Shown piece by piece: positions 17,240 to 26,483 of a stretch of 64,000 nucleotides of DNA. The stretch is from Flagellimonas alvinocaridis. Its GTDB lineage: Bacteria > Bacteroidota > Bacteroidia > Flavobacteriales > Flavobacteriaceae. The notes below the pieces were generated by a model. It did not search any database and was not told where the DNA came from. It saw only the letters and a program-made list of their open reading frames with translations. How positions within the stretch are numbered: the first letter of the stretch is position 1; the number at the start of each line of letters is the position of its first letter. The stretch spans positions 46 through 64,045 of the forward strand of contig NZ_SNTZ01000010.1 in NCBI RefSeq assembly GCF_004916895.1, in the 5' to 3' direction. The position numbers and the translations under genes were made by a program.

Positions 17240-19027
17240 TTAGGTGGTCCACTCATGTTGCGTTTCTGGTTCGTAACTGCAACAAGTTCCCGTCTTTATG
17301 GAGTTGGTCAGATGCTTGGCCAATTGTGGATGTACGTTTTCAATTTTCTTGATAGAACTTCTAACCCGCCATGTAACGGCAGCCCTAGCTTTTTCAATGG
17401 AAGAACCCGTTTTTCGTATTTTGTTGTCCAGACCGGTGACTTGGGAAAGGTGCTCCATCAAAGCATCATATTCTTCTTTTAATTCATCGGCCTTTTGGGT
17501 AAATCCCATTTCTTCAGCATCGCAAATATTTATTTTTAAGGACCTGATTTTTTCTTTATACGCTTTCATGGCCCGGTCATCAATCATTGAAGTGCCACTA
17601 GTTTCAAGGACGATACCCATGAGTTCGGCACAGTGTACTTGCTCTTCTGGTTTTTCCAGTAGTTTGACAATATCATGCAATCCTTTGGAATCTTTTATAG
17701 TAACTGACTGATTTAAATAGCTGAGCTCCCATAATTCGCCATTGTCCAAGAAACTTCCTTTTGTAGTAGAGTTTGATTGACGCGCAGGGGCAGGGGACAC
17801 ATTTTTTTTTGAATACGCTCTTAATTTGTAATCCCAGAAAGGTTCCATATTGTTCTTGACCTTATAGGGATTGACCACTTTCTGCCATTCCACGGCTTTT
17901 TGGTCGGTAGGCTCATTTCCTTTGTTGATGTTCTTTCTGAACAATTCCAAATATTTTTTCCAATAGAGATTCATTTTATCATATTTGGAAAGGTGGTAGT
18001 AGGCAGCGGACATATATGCGGGAAAATCTGTCCAGATGGAAACAATGGTCACTTTCTCTCCCAATTCTATGGCTTTCTCAAAATCTCCTTTTTCAAAATA
18101 TACCAACATACCAATGGGTAGATAAGCTTCGGGCTGCAATGGATTTAGATTACGGGCTTTTAGGTATAAATCTTCCGCTTCCTGTAAATAACCCAACCAT
18201 ATGAAACAATTGGAAATGAGGATAAGGTTGTCAGCATCATTGGGATTCATCCGCAATGACTTTCGCAAAAGGTGTTCAGATTTATCGTAATCTCCCAAAT
18301 AGAGGAAGGTCCTTCCCAAAACTGCCAATGACACATAATCGGTTTCATCCAAATCAATGGCTTTCAAGGCATAATCATGAGCACCCTTTTGGCTTACTTC
18401 CCAACGATCCCATAATTGGCAACTCCATTCATTAAAATAAGAAAGCGATATTCCAGTGTAGGCCCTTGCAAACAAAGGATCTATTTTTAAAGCAGCTTTA
18501 AAATATTCCCGAGCGGCAAGATCACTTTCAACAGTACCTTTTTTTAATTCCCTGATGCCTAAAAGCCAATTTTCGTAGGCAGCAAGTTCAAAAGATTCTT
18601 TTTTGTAGGAGTAAGAGAGTAAATCATGTGCTATTTGCTGCTGCAATACACTTACCATCTGTTGGGTAATGGTATCCTCTGCATTTAAAATGGTCTCAAG
18701 ATTTTCATTATGATTTCCGGCAAAAACCACTTTTTTGTCCCTTGTCCGTACTAGTTGCACACCAATTCTGTATCCATCGCCTGATGGCCTAAAGCTGCCC
18801 GTAATAATATAATCAGCACCTAATTTGGTAATGGATTCCGTATCGGAAATGTCTGAAATACCCATAGTGGAGTATTGTGAAATGACGGATAAACCAACAA
18901 ACTTTGAAAAATTGATGATAAGATCTTCCGTGAACCCATTTATAACAGGGCTCATGTCTTTTTTTACCCCAATAATCTGAAAGGGCAATACTGCAATTGT
19001 AGTTTCCTTGTTTCCAACCAGTTCCAC
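17240..19027 (-). CDS. TPR signalling protein with TolB-like N-terminal and ATPase-associated C-terminal domains
   Basis: 595 residues from GTG 19027 (the frame extends to a GTG at 19066, which lies upstream of the likely -7 box). Residues 1-130 (TTIAVLPFQ...GFTEDLIINFSK...GADYIITGSFRPSGDGYRIGVQLVRT) match the TolB/FlgO-like domain seen beside adenylate cyclases and CadC-type regulators. Residues about 130-390 are TPR repeats. The C-terminal 170 residues (ELWELSYLNQSVTIKDSKGL...; SSIEKARAAVTWRVRSSIKKI; TGTCCSYEPE) resemble the tail of large bacterial predicted ATPases and transcription regulators. No DNA-binding or cyclase domain is visible. Cytoplasmic; role in signalling is inferred from architecture. 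Confidence 0.85.
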   Translation of the reverse strand: MELVGNKETTIAVLPFQIIGVKKDMSPVINGFTEDLIINFSKFVGLSVISQYSTMGISDISDTESITKLGADYIITGSFRPSGDGYRIGVQLVRTRDKKVVFAGNHNENLETILNAEDTITQQMVSVLQQQIAHDLLSYSYKKESFELAAYENWLLGIRELKKGTVESDLAAREYFKAALKIDPLFARAYTGISLSYFNEWSCQLWDRWEVSQKGAHDYALKAIDLDETDYVSLAVLGRTFLYLGDYDKSEHLLRKSLRMNPNDADNLILISNCFIWLGYLQEAEDLYLKARNLNPLQPEAYLPIGMLVYFEKGDFEKAIELGEKVTIVSIWTDFPAYMSAAYYHLSKYDKMNLYWKKYLELFRKNINKGNEPTDQKAVEWQKVVNPYKVKNNMEPFWDYKLRAYSKKNVSPAPARQSNSTTKGSFLDNGELWELSYLNQSVTIKDSKGLHDIVKLLEKPEEQVHCAELMGIVLETSGTSMIDDRAMKAYKEKIRSLKINICDAEEMGFTQKADELKEEYDALMEHLSQVTGLDNKIRKTGSSIEKARAAVTWRVRSSIKKIENVHPQLAKHLTNSIKTGTCCSYEPETQHEWTT

Positions 19028-19047
19028 CAGAAAATAATTGTAATGGT

Positions 19048-19055
19048 CAAAGATA
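19048..19055 (-). promoter_or_regulatory. -7 element of the TPR signalling gene
   Basis: On the minus strand TATCTTTG fits TAnnTTTG; the start would lie near 19042, leaving about 15 bases before GTG 19027. This supports the shorter start. No -33 box was recognised. Confidence 0.4.
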
Positions 19056-19151
19056 CAAAAGATCACCCATGATGGGCAGGGGAGTGGTCACACATATGGG
19101 TTATTGTGTGTGTTGCCGGTACTGTTTCATCAATGGAACAAAATCATGTAG

Positions 19152-20090
19152 TTATGGTCGAAGTTCTGTGATATCCATTTTAACCTTGTACAACCTACTA
19201 TTCCCATTTTCGTATGAATCCAAAAATTGCTTGAAATGGTCCATGTTTTCAATAGTCCCTGTGGGATTTTGAACGCGCCTACTCGTGAAGTAAAGAAGAC
19301 CGTTGGTTTCATCCATAAAAGGACAATAATCCATATATCTTGAATTTATGGGTACGGGCAATGGTTTGGCTTTGGACCACTCATCATTATCCCCCTTGAA
19401 ACTTATATAAAGATCGCCACTACCTTGACCATCTTCACGGGCATATCCGCCAAAAATTAAATAGGATTCGTCTTTGGCGATATAGGCATTGTATTCGTAG
19501 CCTTTGGAGTTGACGTTTTCACTTAAGGAAATGGGCTCGCTGTAATTACCATTTTCAAAACTGCTGAAAAAAATATCATCTTCTCCTTTGGAATCTGGTC
19601 GGTCACCCGTATAATAAAGGTTTCCATTGGCCGATACAGCTGGATAAAACTCGTTGTGCTCCGTGTTGATTGGTGTACCTATATTAATGGGATTGGACCA
19701 CTTCTGGGAGGGAGAATCTCGCTCTACATACCAAATATCAAAATCCTTGGTATCTGAGGTGGATTTATTTAGTGGTCTATTGGATACAAAATACAGTCGA
19801 AGTCCGTCTGGAGACAAAAAAGGTTCCATGTCCTTGTATTCACCTGAAAACGAAGCAATCTTAGGGGTTTCCCATTCATTACCATTCTTTGAAGACATGG
19901 AAATAACAGAAACATCTTCGGTTTGGGATTGAATGGTGAAATAGGCCTCGTTCCCATTCTGATCCATGGTAAAATCCCTGACCTTATCAAAATCTTTGAG
20001 GATAACCAATGCGGGCATAACCATGGTCTTTTCTTGGGCTTGACATGCAATTCCCCAAAAGAAAACCGCTATGAACAGATTACTTTTCAA
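19152..20090 (-). CDS. Exported PD40/TolB-like beta-propeller protein
   Basis: 312 residues. The N terminus (LFIAVFFWGIACQAQ) is a signal peptide with a possible cleavage after CQA-Q. At least four PD40-type blades are visible: MEPFLSPDGLRLYFVSNRP, EFYPAVSANGNLYYTGDRP, YNAYIAKDESYLIFGG, YCPFMDETNGLLYFTSRR. Such propellers bind proteins or glycans in the periplasm. The start codon is TTG at 20090, overlapping the GDSL gene end by 11 bases, and there is no ATG in the signal peptide, so a coupled TTG start is likely. Confidence 0.88.
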   Translation of the reverse strand: MKSNLFIAVFFWGIACQAQEKTMVMPALVILKDFDKVRDFTMDQNGNEAYFTIQSQTEDVSVISMSSKNGNEWETPKIASFSGEYKDMEPFLSPDGLRLYFVSNRPLNKSTSDTKDFDIWYVERDSPSQKWSNPINIGTPINTEHNEFYPAVSANGNLYYTGDRPDSKGEDDIFFSSFENGNYSEPISLSENVNSKGYEYNAYIAKDESYLIFGGYAREDGQGSGDLYISFKGDNDEWSKAKPLPVPINSRYMDYCPFMDETNGLLYFTSRRVQNPTGTIENMDHFKQFLDSYENGNSRLYKVKMDITELRP

Positions 20091-20775
20091 GATTTAAGGC
20101 TTTGCTGATGGCTTCACTGACCAATTTTTCCATCACGGCATATCCTTCCTTGGTTACATGGACTTCATCAGTGGTATAGGCTTTGGGCAATCCATTTCGA
20201 TCATCAGCCATTGCCGAAAAATAGTCAAGGTACATCACCCCTTGCTTATCTGTCATTTCCTTCAGTAGTTGGTTTAACTTTGGAATTTTCACATTAGGCT
20301 CAAGACCAGGTCGCCATGGATAATCGTACGCCGGCAAAACGGAACTTACGATAGGGTGTATACCATTAGCCTTGGCCAATTGCACCATGGACAGGATATT
20401 GTCCCGGATCTGTTCCAAGGTCATGGGACCCGTATTCCCGGCGATGTCGTTGGTGCCCGCTAAGATGACCACTGCTTTTGGATTTAAATTGATAACATCT
20501 TGTTGAAACCGGAGCAACATTTGGGGCGTGGTCTGCCCACTGATTCCTCGATTGATGTATGGATTATCGATAAAAAATGAAGGATTGGCATCTTCCCAGC
20601 CCTCGGTTATGGAATTGCCCATAAAGACGATGCGGCCATCTGTGTTTTTATTCTTGAGGACTTCGACATTGGCTTCCTGAAACTTTTGGAGGTTGGGCCA
20701 ATCTTGCGCTTCTAGAGCTTCGGAAAATGATATGAACGAAAGCAAAACAAGTAGTTGGATTTTTATTCTTTGCAT
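20080..20775 (-). CDS. Secreted SGNH/GDSL-family esterase
   Basis: 231 residues with an N-terminal signal peptide (IQLLVLLSFISFSEALEAQ). Block I is GNSITEGW with nucleophile Ser55, Gly80 in NRGISGQ is block II, Asn109 in AGTND is block III, and Asp203-x-x-His206 in DEVHVT is block V, so the SGNH set is complete. Homologues act on acetylated sugars or lipids, platelet-activating-factor-type acetyl esters among them; the substrate is not predictable. It is followed by the PD40 protein with an 11-bp overlap, suggesting the two exported proteins work together. Confidence 0.93.
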   Translation of the reverse strand: MQRIKIQLLVLLSFISFSEALEAQDWPNLQKFQEANVEVLKNKNTDGRIVFMGNSITEGWEDANPSFFIDNPYINRGISGQTTPQMLLRFQQDVINLNPKAVVILAGTNDIAGNTGPMTLEQIRDNILSMVQLAKANGIHPIVSSVLPAYDYPWRPGLEPNVKIPKLNQLLKEMTDKQGVMYLDYFSAMADDRNGLPKAYTTDEVHVTKEGYAVMEKLVSEAISKALNLEK

Positions 20776-20821
20776 CTATGTTTGGTTTTGCTAAAAATAA
20801 GCAAATAATCAGATTCTAAGA

Positions 20822-21088
20822 TCAGAAGAATAGATAATAGAGTAATAGTCCGAACAAGATCATGGTAAGAATTGTGTAGAAGGTTGCTTTCCTATCTTTT
20901 CGCTTGCGCTGCGCAATTTTTTTCCGAATACGCAACATATCCAGTGGAGTGGATTTTTTTAAATTCAGTTGGGTAGCAACTTCACGTCCATATACATCGC
21001 CCTTGTTTTTTAGCTTTCGCTTTTTTACCAATTCACGATTAGCCTTGAACGACTTTACTGCATCCAACATGAAACCACCACCGCCCAT
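20822..21088 (-). CDS. Small basic single-helix membrane protein, unknown function
   Basis: 88 residues: a Gly-rich start (MGGGGFMLDAVKSFKANREL), a very basic middle (KKRKLKNKGD; KIAQRKRKDRK) and one C-terminal membrane helix (TFYTILTMILFGLLLYYLFF). I recall this MGGGGFM-type protein as common in flavobacteria and often misnamed riboflavin synthase subunit beta; the sequence has no such domain. ATG 21088 is clear. It sits between the GDSL gene and the S10 peptidase. Confidence 0.8.
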   Translation of the reverse strand: MGGGGFMLDAVKSFKANRELVKKRKLKNKGDVYGREVATQLNLKKSTPLDMLRIRKKIAQRKRKDRKATFYTILTMILFGLLLYYLFF

Positions 21089-21133
21089 AGTTTTGTAGTT
21101 TACTTATTTGTAGTGAGTTACCAAATTTTGTTA

Positions 21134-21175
21134 CAAAAAAAACGGTAAAATCAGCTTGAGCCAACTTTACCGTTT
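21134..21175 (-). terminator. Terminator of the S10 peptidase gene
   Basis: AAACGGTAAA (21140-21149) pairs with TTTACCGTTT (21166-21175). Read on the minus strand the 10-bp stem is followed by a T-run (21141-21134). It follows the peptidase stop at 21199 by 24 bases. Confidence 0.85.
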
Positions 21176-21198
21176 CATTGTTTTTAGGAAATAATTCT

Positions 21199-22686
21199 CT
21201 AGTATTTGGCACTCTTTCCGTTGGCCTGTGTCCTTATAATGAACGCTCGGATATCATCATTGGCCTTTTGCAGATCTTCCCGTCTTAGGTACATCATATG
21301 CCCGGAACGGTATCCTTTAAATTCAAACCGGTCTTTCATTCGGCCACTTGGGTCTACTTGCGACATGGTATACTTTGCGGCAAAATAAGTACAGGCCCCA
21401 TCGTAATAGCCAGATTGTACCAACACATTCAAATATGGGTTTTGCGCCATGGCCTGACGAAGATTTTCCCTAACATTATCATCATCATTGTTCCATGGGT
21501 GTACTGGCCCAAACATGTTGTACTTAATATCTGTCTTAAAGTTGAGCTCTTCCTGTAAATAGTAGTTGATGGCGGGTGTGAAGCTATGTAGCCATGAGGT
21601 AAGTTCTGGGGAATAATCAGGACTGTCACCAAAAACCTGCCTATCTATCCCGAGGTATCTGCTATCCAATCGGCCAACCGTATAGGCTCCTCTATCTTTC
21701 ATCAGGGCTTTCCAGAAAAACTGGGTAGGAACGTCCAGGTTATGATCTAGGATATCTTGTTCCTTTAGACCAGTATAGTAAGCCATTTTCTGGGCCACGG
21801 CCTTCTTTTCCGCATCAGGAATAAACCCTCCTTTAGCAATGGCAGGAAGCAAGGTGTTTATGGTGTATGCTTCAACCTCTGGCAAGACTTCTAAAAGATC
21901 TTTGCTCTGCAGCGCTGAAGGAAGTGCTTTATGATGCCATGCAGTGGCAGCAAAATAGGGGAGATTTAGCGCACTGGAAACAGGGTCGTTGTCGCGGAAA
22001 ACCTTATAATCGGCAGGAGAAACCATGATGACTCCGTTCAAATACATCCATTGTTGGTTCTGAAGTGCCAAGGATAGCCCCATGACCCGGGTACCACCGT
22101 AACTTTCTCCTACAATATATTTTGGGGAACTCCATCGGTTGTTTCGAGTCACAAATGTGTTCAACCATTCGGCCAAATAGGCCGTATCTGCATTAATGCC
22201 AAAAAATCTTTCACGATCTACCTTCTCTCCGGTTTCAGGAATGGTTCTCGAGTACCCGGTGTTGGCAGGGTTTACATAAACAATATCGGTAACATCCAAC
22301 ACAGAGAAAGGATTTTCCTTTACGCCATAGGGTTGAACGGGGTATCCTTCATCATCAATCTTAAGGATTCGCGGTCCTGTGTAGGCCAAATGCATCCAAA
22401 CTGAACCGGAACCAGGCCCTCCGTTGAAAGAAATCAACAAAGGACGACTTGCGCGATCTTTCACATTGTTCCGTGTATAGTAAGTGTAGTGAAGCGCCGC
22501 AACAGGCTCCCCCATTTCGTCCCATACAGGCTGAGTACCCGTAGTGGCCGTATAGTTGATGTTGATACCGTTTATGGTAACGGCATGTTGGGTTGTAATG
22601 GTTGTATCTACGGGTATTTTTCGGTTTTGGGCAATCACAAGGGAGGAACAGAGGGCTATGCCCAGGAAGAGATAGATTTTTTTCAT
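21199..22686 (-). CDS. Exported S10-family serine carboxypeptidase-like peptidase
   Basis: 495 residues with a signal peptide (KKIYLFLGIALCSSLVIAQ). The alpha/beta-hydrolase hallmarks of peptidase family S10 are present: FNGGPGSGSVWMHL (oxyanion hole, about residue 88), YVNPANTGYSR, and GESYGG with the nucleophile Ser195. The catalytic Asp is probably in LVQSGYYDGAC and the His in GYRSGHMMYLR. It should remove C-terminal residues from peptides in the periplasm. Single-gene transcript with its own terminator. Confidence 0.93.
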   Translation of the reverse strand: MKKIYLFLGIALCSSLVIAQNRKIPVDTTITTQHAVTINGININYTATTGTQPVWDEMGEPVAALHYTYYTRNNVKDRASRPLLISFNGGPGSGSVWMHLAYTGPRILKIDDEGYPVQPYGVKENPFSVLDVTDIVYVNPANTGYSRTIPETGEKVDRERFFGINADTAYLAEWLNTFVTRNNRWSSPKYIVGESYGGTRVMGLSLALQNQQWMYLNGVIMVSPADYKVFRDNDPVSSALNLPYFAATAWHHKALPSALQSKDLLEVLPEVEAYTINTLLPAIAKGGFIPDAEKKAVAQKMAYYTGLKEQDILDHNLDVPTQFFWKALMKDRGAYTVGRLDSRYLGIDRQVFGDSPDYSPELTSWLHSFTPAINYYLQEELNFKTDIKYNMFGPVHPWNNDDDNVRENLRQAMAQNPYLNVLVQSGYYDGACTYFAAKYTMSQVDPSGRMKDRFEFKGYRSGHMMYLRREDLQKANDDIRAFIIRTQANGKSAKY

Positions 22687-22885
22687 TTTTAAGGTTAATT
22701 AGTCTAGCACTAAAAATAGGTATTTTAGGTAAAAGAACCCTTACCATCCCAAAAAATAAGGTCTTAACATTAAATTCAAGAATGCGAAACACAAAACCTG
22801 CCTAAACTTTACATTTTAACATTGATTTAAAACAAGCATAAACCAATCAACATGTAGGGCTAACTCAATCCTAAAGGTCCATCTC

Positions 22886-22893
22886 TAGTTTTG
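22886..22893 (+). promoter_or_regulatory. -7 element of the PhoX-like lipoprotein gene
   Basis: TAGTTTTG fits TAnnTTTG; initiation near 22899 would give a leader of about 27 bases before ATG 22926. No convincing -33 box. Confidence 0.4.
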
Positions 22894-22925
22894 ATAAAAC
22901 ACAAATAACCTTAAAACTAGACTTT

Positions 22926-24545
22926 ATGAATTTGAAAAAATTATTCTTTGGATTAATGCTTTCTTCCGTGGTTGCATTCGGACTTACCAGTTGTGATGGG
23001 GAAGATGGAAAGAATGGCATCGATGGAACAGATGGTATTGATGGTGTGGACGGAACCAATGGTCAGGATGGTGAAGATGGAGAGGACGGAGATGACCTAA
23101 CCGTAGCTGAACTTGTTCCACTTACCAGTTCTGTAACCCCCAATACTGTATTTGAACTTAAGGGGGAATTCAGTACCTCTGCCCAATTGGAAATGATCAT
23201 GTCCTCGGCAGATATCCTTGAATCCGATTCCACTTTTGTATATGGGGCCTACATGGATGGAGCGGCATTGTATCCTTATGAAGATGGTACATATGCCTTC
23301 ATCAACAACTTGGAAGCCGATTATTCCGTTGCCCGAATTCGTATGAACTCCGATTTGCAACCCTTGGAAGGCGATTATATCGTAAACTCTGCGGCTACCG
23401 CTTTCACAGCAATGTGTTCCGGTTCTTCAATTACTATTGAAGAGCATGGATTTGGCCCACTTTATCTTTCTGGAGGTGAATGGGGCGGAAATGCAAAAGG
23501 CGTATACAAAATCAATCCATTCCGCTCACCAGATGATAGGGTAGAGGCTGAAAGATTGCACGCACTTGGTGAATGGGCTACAGAAAATGCCGTTGCCATT
23601 GGAAAAGATGCCTATCCTACACAAACAGTTGTTTTTATGGGAGACGATGATAGCAACAACACATATCCCCAAGCACACTTTGGTATGTATGTGGGCAACA
23701 GGGGTGATCTTTACAGTGGGAAACTCTATGTGTTGAGAGGAAAGGATACCACAGAAACTGCCATTGGTGGTGGGGGTCTTAAGTTTGAAATGGGGATGGC
23801 TGAAGACGTTGAATACGATGTGGAATGGGTTGAGATGACTGAGCGCACCCTAGCCGAATTAAATCAAGAAGCCATTGACTCCGTTGCCATTGGATTCCAG
23901 AGAATTGAAGATATTGATTGGAGAAGAGGTTCCGCTGAAAATAACAGAACGGTTTTCTTCAACGCTACAGGTAGAATACGTTCCGATAACCCCGATTTGG
24001 CCAATAGAGGTACTTCCTTTGGAAGAGTGTACAAACTGGAACTTGACCCTAACAACCCCATTGGTGATGCAAAATTGACCGTTGTTGTTGATGGTGATTT
24101 GGAGGGTGGCAAAGGAGATGGTATGCACTCTCCCGATAATATTGTTGTTACAGAGAACTATGTATATGTTCAAGAAGACCCCAATGGATATGCTAATGAG
24201 AATGCAGACATTCAAGGTTATGCCAAATTGTGGCAATATGATATCGCCACAGGCACTTTTAAGGAAGTAATGGAGTGTAACCAAGTTGCTGCAGCTGGCC
24301 TCGGTATTGGTAATACGGATTCTTATTGGGAAATTACCGGTATGATAGATGTGACCGACATCATCGGAGCTTCTGAGCCTACTTTTATCGGAGGGGCCCA
24401 AGTACACGGTTGGTCTTTTGACAGTAGCAACCCTATGACATACAGGGCAGATGGAAAGAAGTTTGTGGATCCTACTGCCATTGATGAGGCTGCGGCCACT
24501 TTGGAAGGATCGTTCCTTTTCAAATTAACGGGTCTTCCCAGATAA
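22926..24545 (+). CDS. Lipoprotein with collagen-like stalk and PhoX/DUF839-like domain
   Basis: 539 residues. The lipobox LTSC places the lipidated cysteine at residue 23. Starting with residue 25 there are eleven consecutive Gly-X-X triplets (to about residue 57), nearly all acidic and free of proline, ending in a run of Glu/Asp. The remaining 480 residues resemble PhoX-type (DUF839) phosphatase propellers: QTVVFMGDDDSNN, QRIEDIDWRRG, GRVYKLELDPN, and MHSPDNIVVTENYVYVQEDPNGY, which parallels the SPDN motif of that family. PhoX enzymes use Fe-Ca cofactors to hydrolyse phosphate esters. Activity is inferred. A terminator follows, then a di-heme peroxidase gene in the same direction. Confidence 0.82.
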   Translation: MNLKKLFFGLMLSSVVAFGLTSCDGEDGKNGIDGTDGIDGVDGTNGQDGEDGEDGDDLTVAELVPLTSSVTPNTVFELKGEFSTSAQLEMIMSSADILESDSTFVYGAYMDGAALYPYEDGTYAFINNLEADYSVARIRMNSDLQPLEGDYIVNSAATAFTAMCSGSSITIEEHGFGPLYLSGGEWGGNAKGVYKINPFRSPDDRVEAERLHALGEWATENAVAIGKDAYPTQTVVFMGDDDSNNTYPQAHFGMYVGNRGDLYSGKLYVLRGKDTTETAIGGGGLKFEMGMAEDVEYDVEWVEMTERTLAELNQEAIDSVAIGFQRIEDIDWRRGSAENNRTVFFNATGRIRSDNPDLANRGTSFGRVYKLELDPNNPIGDAKLTVVVDGDLEGGKGDGMHSPDNIVVTENYVYVQEDPNGYANENADIQGYAKLWQYDIATGTFKEVMECNQVAAAGLGIGNTDSYWEITGMIDVTDIIGASEPTFIGGAQVHGWSFDSSNPMTYRADGKKFVDPTAIDEAAATLEGSFLFKLTGLPR

Positions 24546-24582
24546 TCTATTGATTTCGCATCATAACAGTTTTAAAATAAAG

Positions 24583-24609
24583 AGGTTCCCTGTTTCGGGG
24601 AACCTTTTT
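24583..24609 (+). terminator. Hairpin terminator between lipoprotein and peroxidase genes
   Basis: AGGTTCCC (24583-24590), loop TGTTTCG, GGGAACCT (24598-24605), followed by a T-run to 24609. An 8-bp GC-rich stem with U-tract, so the peroxidase either has its own promoter or depends on read-through. Confidence 0.9.
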
Positions 24610-24635
24610 GTTTCCACTTTTAAATTCATCCACCT

Positions 24636-26468
24636 ATGAGATCACCAATATACACCATCCTCTTTGCATTCTTTTTTATGATGTTGGGATCATGCAAAAA
24701 GCAAGAAGGGAATGCAAATCGTTCTACGTCAATGGATAAAGAATCCCTTTATAATGAAGATATAAGGGTACATTATTTCCAAACCTTGGACAGTGCTACA
24801 CACTATATTCAAAAAATGGACACTATAAAAAGTTTGGAAGAGAACAAGAGAAATTTTCTTAAAAGCAGGGAATGGTACAAGCGGGCCGAACCTATGATAA
24901 TTGCCTATGATTATGAAAATTACCTGTCTATGAATGCCCCCAATCTTCTTAAGGTGGAAATTGATGACTACACAGACATTAAAAGACTTAAACCCAAGAG
25001 TTATCAGGTTTTGGAGGAGCTTTTATATGGAGAGGAACCCATATCAAATCAGGAATTGGACATGGTATTAAGCTATTTACAGGCCCGTATTCCGTATATG
25101 AGAAGAAACCATATCCTATATACCCAAAGAGACCGGCATCATCTTAAGATGATTAGGGATGCCATTGTCAATATTGCCACAAAAGGCATTACCGGTTTTG
25201 ATTCGCCCATGCTGGCCAATTCATTGAATGAGGCCATTTATAATTATGAAACCATTGCCCAGATCTTGGATATTTATAAGGAAGCATTTACGGATAAAGC
25301 GTTGTTAGATCTTTGGTCCGCAGAAATTCAGAAGACCATTGAAACTTTAAAATCAGGGGACTTTGATAGTTTTGACCGCTACACCTTCATTAAAAACCGT
25401 ACCAACAGGCAATTGGGGTTGGTGAACTCAACTGCAAGAGATTGGAACATTGTCTTAAATACCTCCCGACCCTTGAATCCAACTGCTACTAATCTTTTCG
25501 ATAGGGATTTTTTCAATATCAAACAGTTTTCTATACCAGGCTCTCCGGCCATCACCCCAGAACGCATTGCTCTTGGAAAGCAATTGTTTAATGATGGAAC
25601 GCTTTCCAGTACAGACAATATAAGTTGTGCCACATGCCATATCAAAGAAAAAGCATTTACCGATGGACATCCAAAAGCCTTGGGCATCAATGGAATTGAG
25701 TTGCAACGTAATACGCCTACTTTGTCATATGCAGTATATCAGACAACAATGTTTTATGATGGTAGGGCCGATGGTCTTGAAGACCAAATTGTAAATGTGG
25801 TCAACGATGAAAATGAATTTCATATTGATTTGAACACTATTGAAAAAAAGGTAAGGGAGAACAATCTGTACAAAGTTGCATTTGACAGTTTGTACGGAGG
25901 CGAAATCACTAATTTAAACGTACGTCATGCCATTGCCACTTATATTCGGAGTCTTGCCCCCTTCAATTCCAAGTTTGATCGAAATATACAGGGAACAGAA
26001 AATTCACTGACCCATGAAGAAAGGCTAGGTTTCAACCTTTTTATGGGAAAAGCAGCCTGTGCCACTTGTCATTTCCCCCCAGCCTTTAACGGAATAGTAC
26101 CTCCCAAGTATGCAGAAACGGAGTTTGAAAACTTGGGAGTACCTAAAAATCCAAGCTTTGGACATCCTGTTTTGGATGATGACCCCGGAATGTACTATCC
26201 CTATGAAGTAGAAGAAAAACGAAATTTCTTTAAAACGGCAACGGTTCGCAATGTAGAATTGACCGGGCCCTACATGCACAATGGGGTATATAAAACCTTG
26301 GAAGAAGTAATCACGTTCTATAATGTTGGAGGAGGGCAGGGAATGGGACTAGATGTGCCCTACCAGACTTTACCTCCGGATTCGCTGAACCTGAGTGATC
26401 GTGAACAAAAAGCATTGGTAGCCTTTATGAAAACACTAACGGACAAAGAGTTTATGGATGGAAAATAA
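24636..26468 (+). CDS. Di-heme cytochrome c peroxidase/MauG-family lipoprotein
   Basis: 610 residues. A lipobox GSC (Cys20) predicts periplasm-facing membrane attachment. Two c-type heme sites CATCH are at about residues 331-335 and 475-479, the spacing of bacterial cytochrome c peroxidase/MauG, within a C-terminal catalytic half (ALGKQLFNDGTLSS...; KTATVRNVELTGPYMHNGVYKTLEEVI). The N-terminal 290 residues are an extra helical domain of unknown role, longer than classical CcpA. The enzyme either reduces peroxide or, like MauG/MbnH, oxidises residues of a partner protein. The adjacent tryptophan-containing lipoprotein at 22926 is a candidate partner; this is inference. Confidence 0.92.
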   Translation: MRSPIYTILFAFFFMMLGSCKKQEGNANRSTSMDKESLYNEDIRVHYFQTLDSATHYIQKMDTIKSLEENKRNFLKSREWYKRAEPMIIAYDYENYLSMNAPNLLKVEIDDYTDIKRLKPKSYQVLEELLYGEEPISNQELDMVLSYLQARIPYMRRNHILYTQRDRHHLKMIRDAIVNIATKGITGFDSPMLANSLNEAIYNYETIAQILDIYKEAFTDKALLDLWSAEIQKTIETLKSGDFDSFDRYTFIKNRTNRQLGLVNSTARDWNIVLNTSRPLNPTATNLFDRDFFNIKQFSIPGSPAITPERIALGKQLFNDGTLSSTDNISCATCHIKEKAFTDGHPKALGINGIELQRNTPTLSYAVYQTTMFYDGRADGLEDQIVNVVNDENEFHIDLNTIEKKVRENNLYKVAFDSLYGGEITNLNVRHAIATYIRSLAPFNSKFDRNIQGTENSLTHEERLGFNLFMGKAACATCHFPPAFNGIVPPKYAETEFENLGVPKNPSFGHPVLDDDPGMYYPYEVEEKRNFFKTATVRNVELTGPYMHNGVYKTLEEVITFYNVGGGQGMGLDVPYQTLPPDSLNLSDREQKALVAFMKTLTDKEFMDGK

Positions 26469-26483
26469 AGAGGGGCGTATGGT

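Noticed and set aside
23859-24407. Minus-strand ORF of 182 codons inside the PhoX-like gene
   Set aside because: Shadow of a strongly coding plus-strand frame; no domain or start context.
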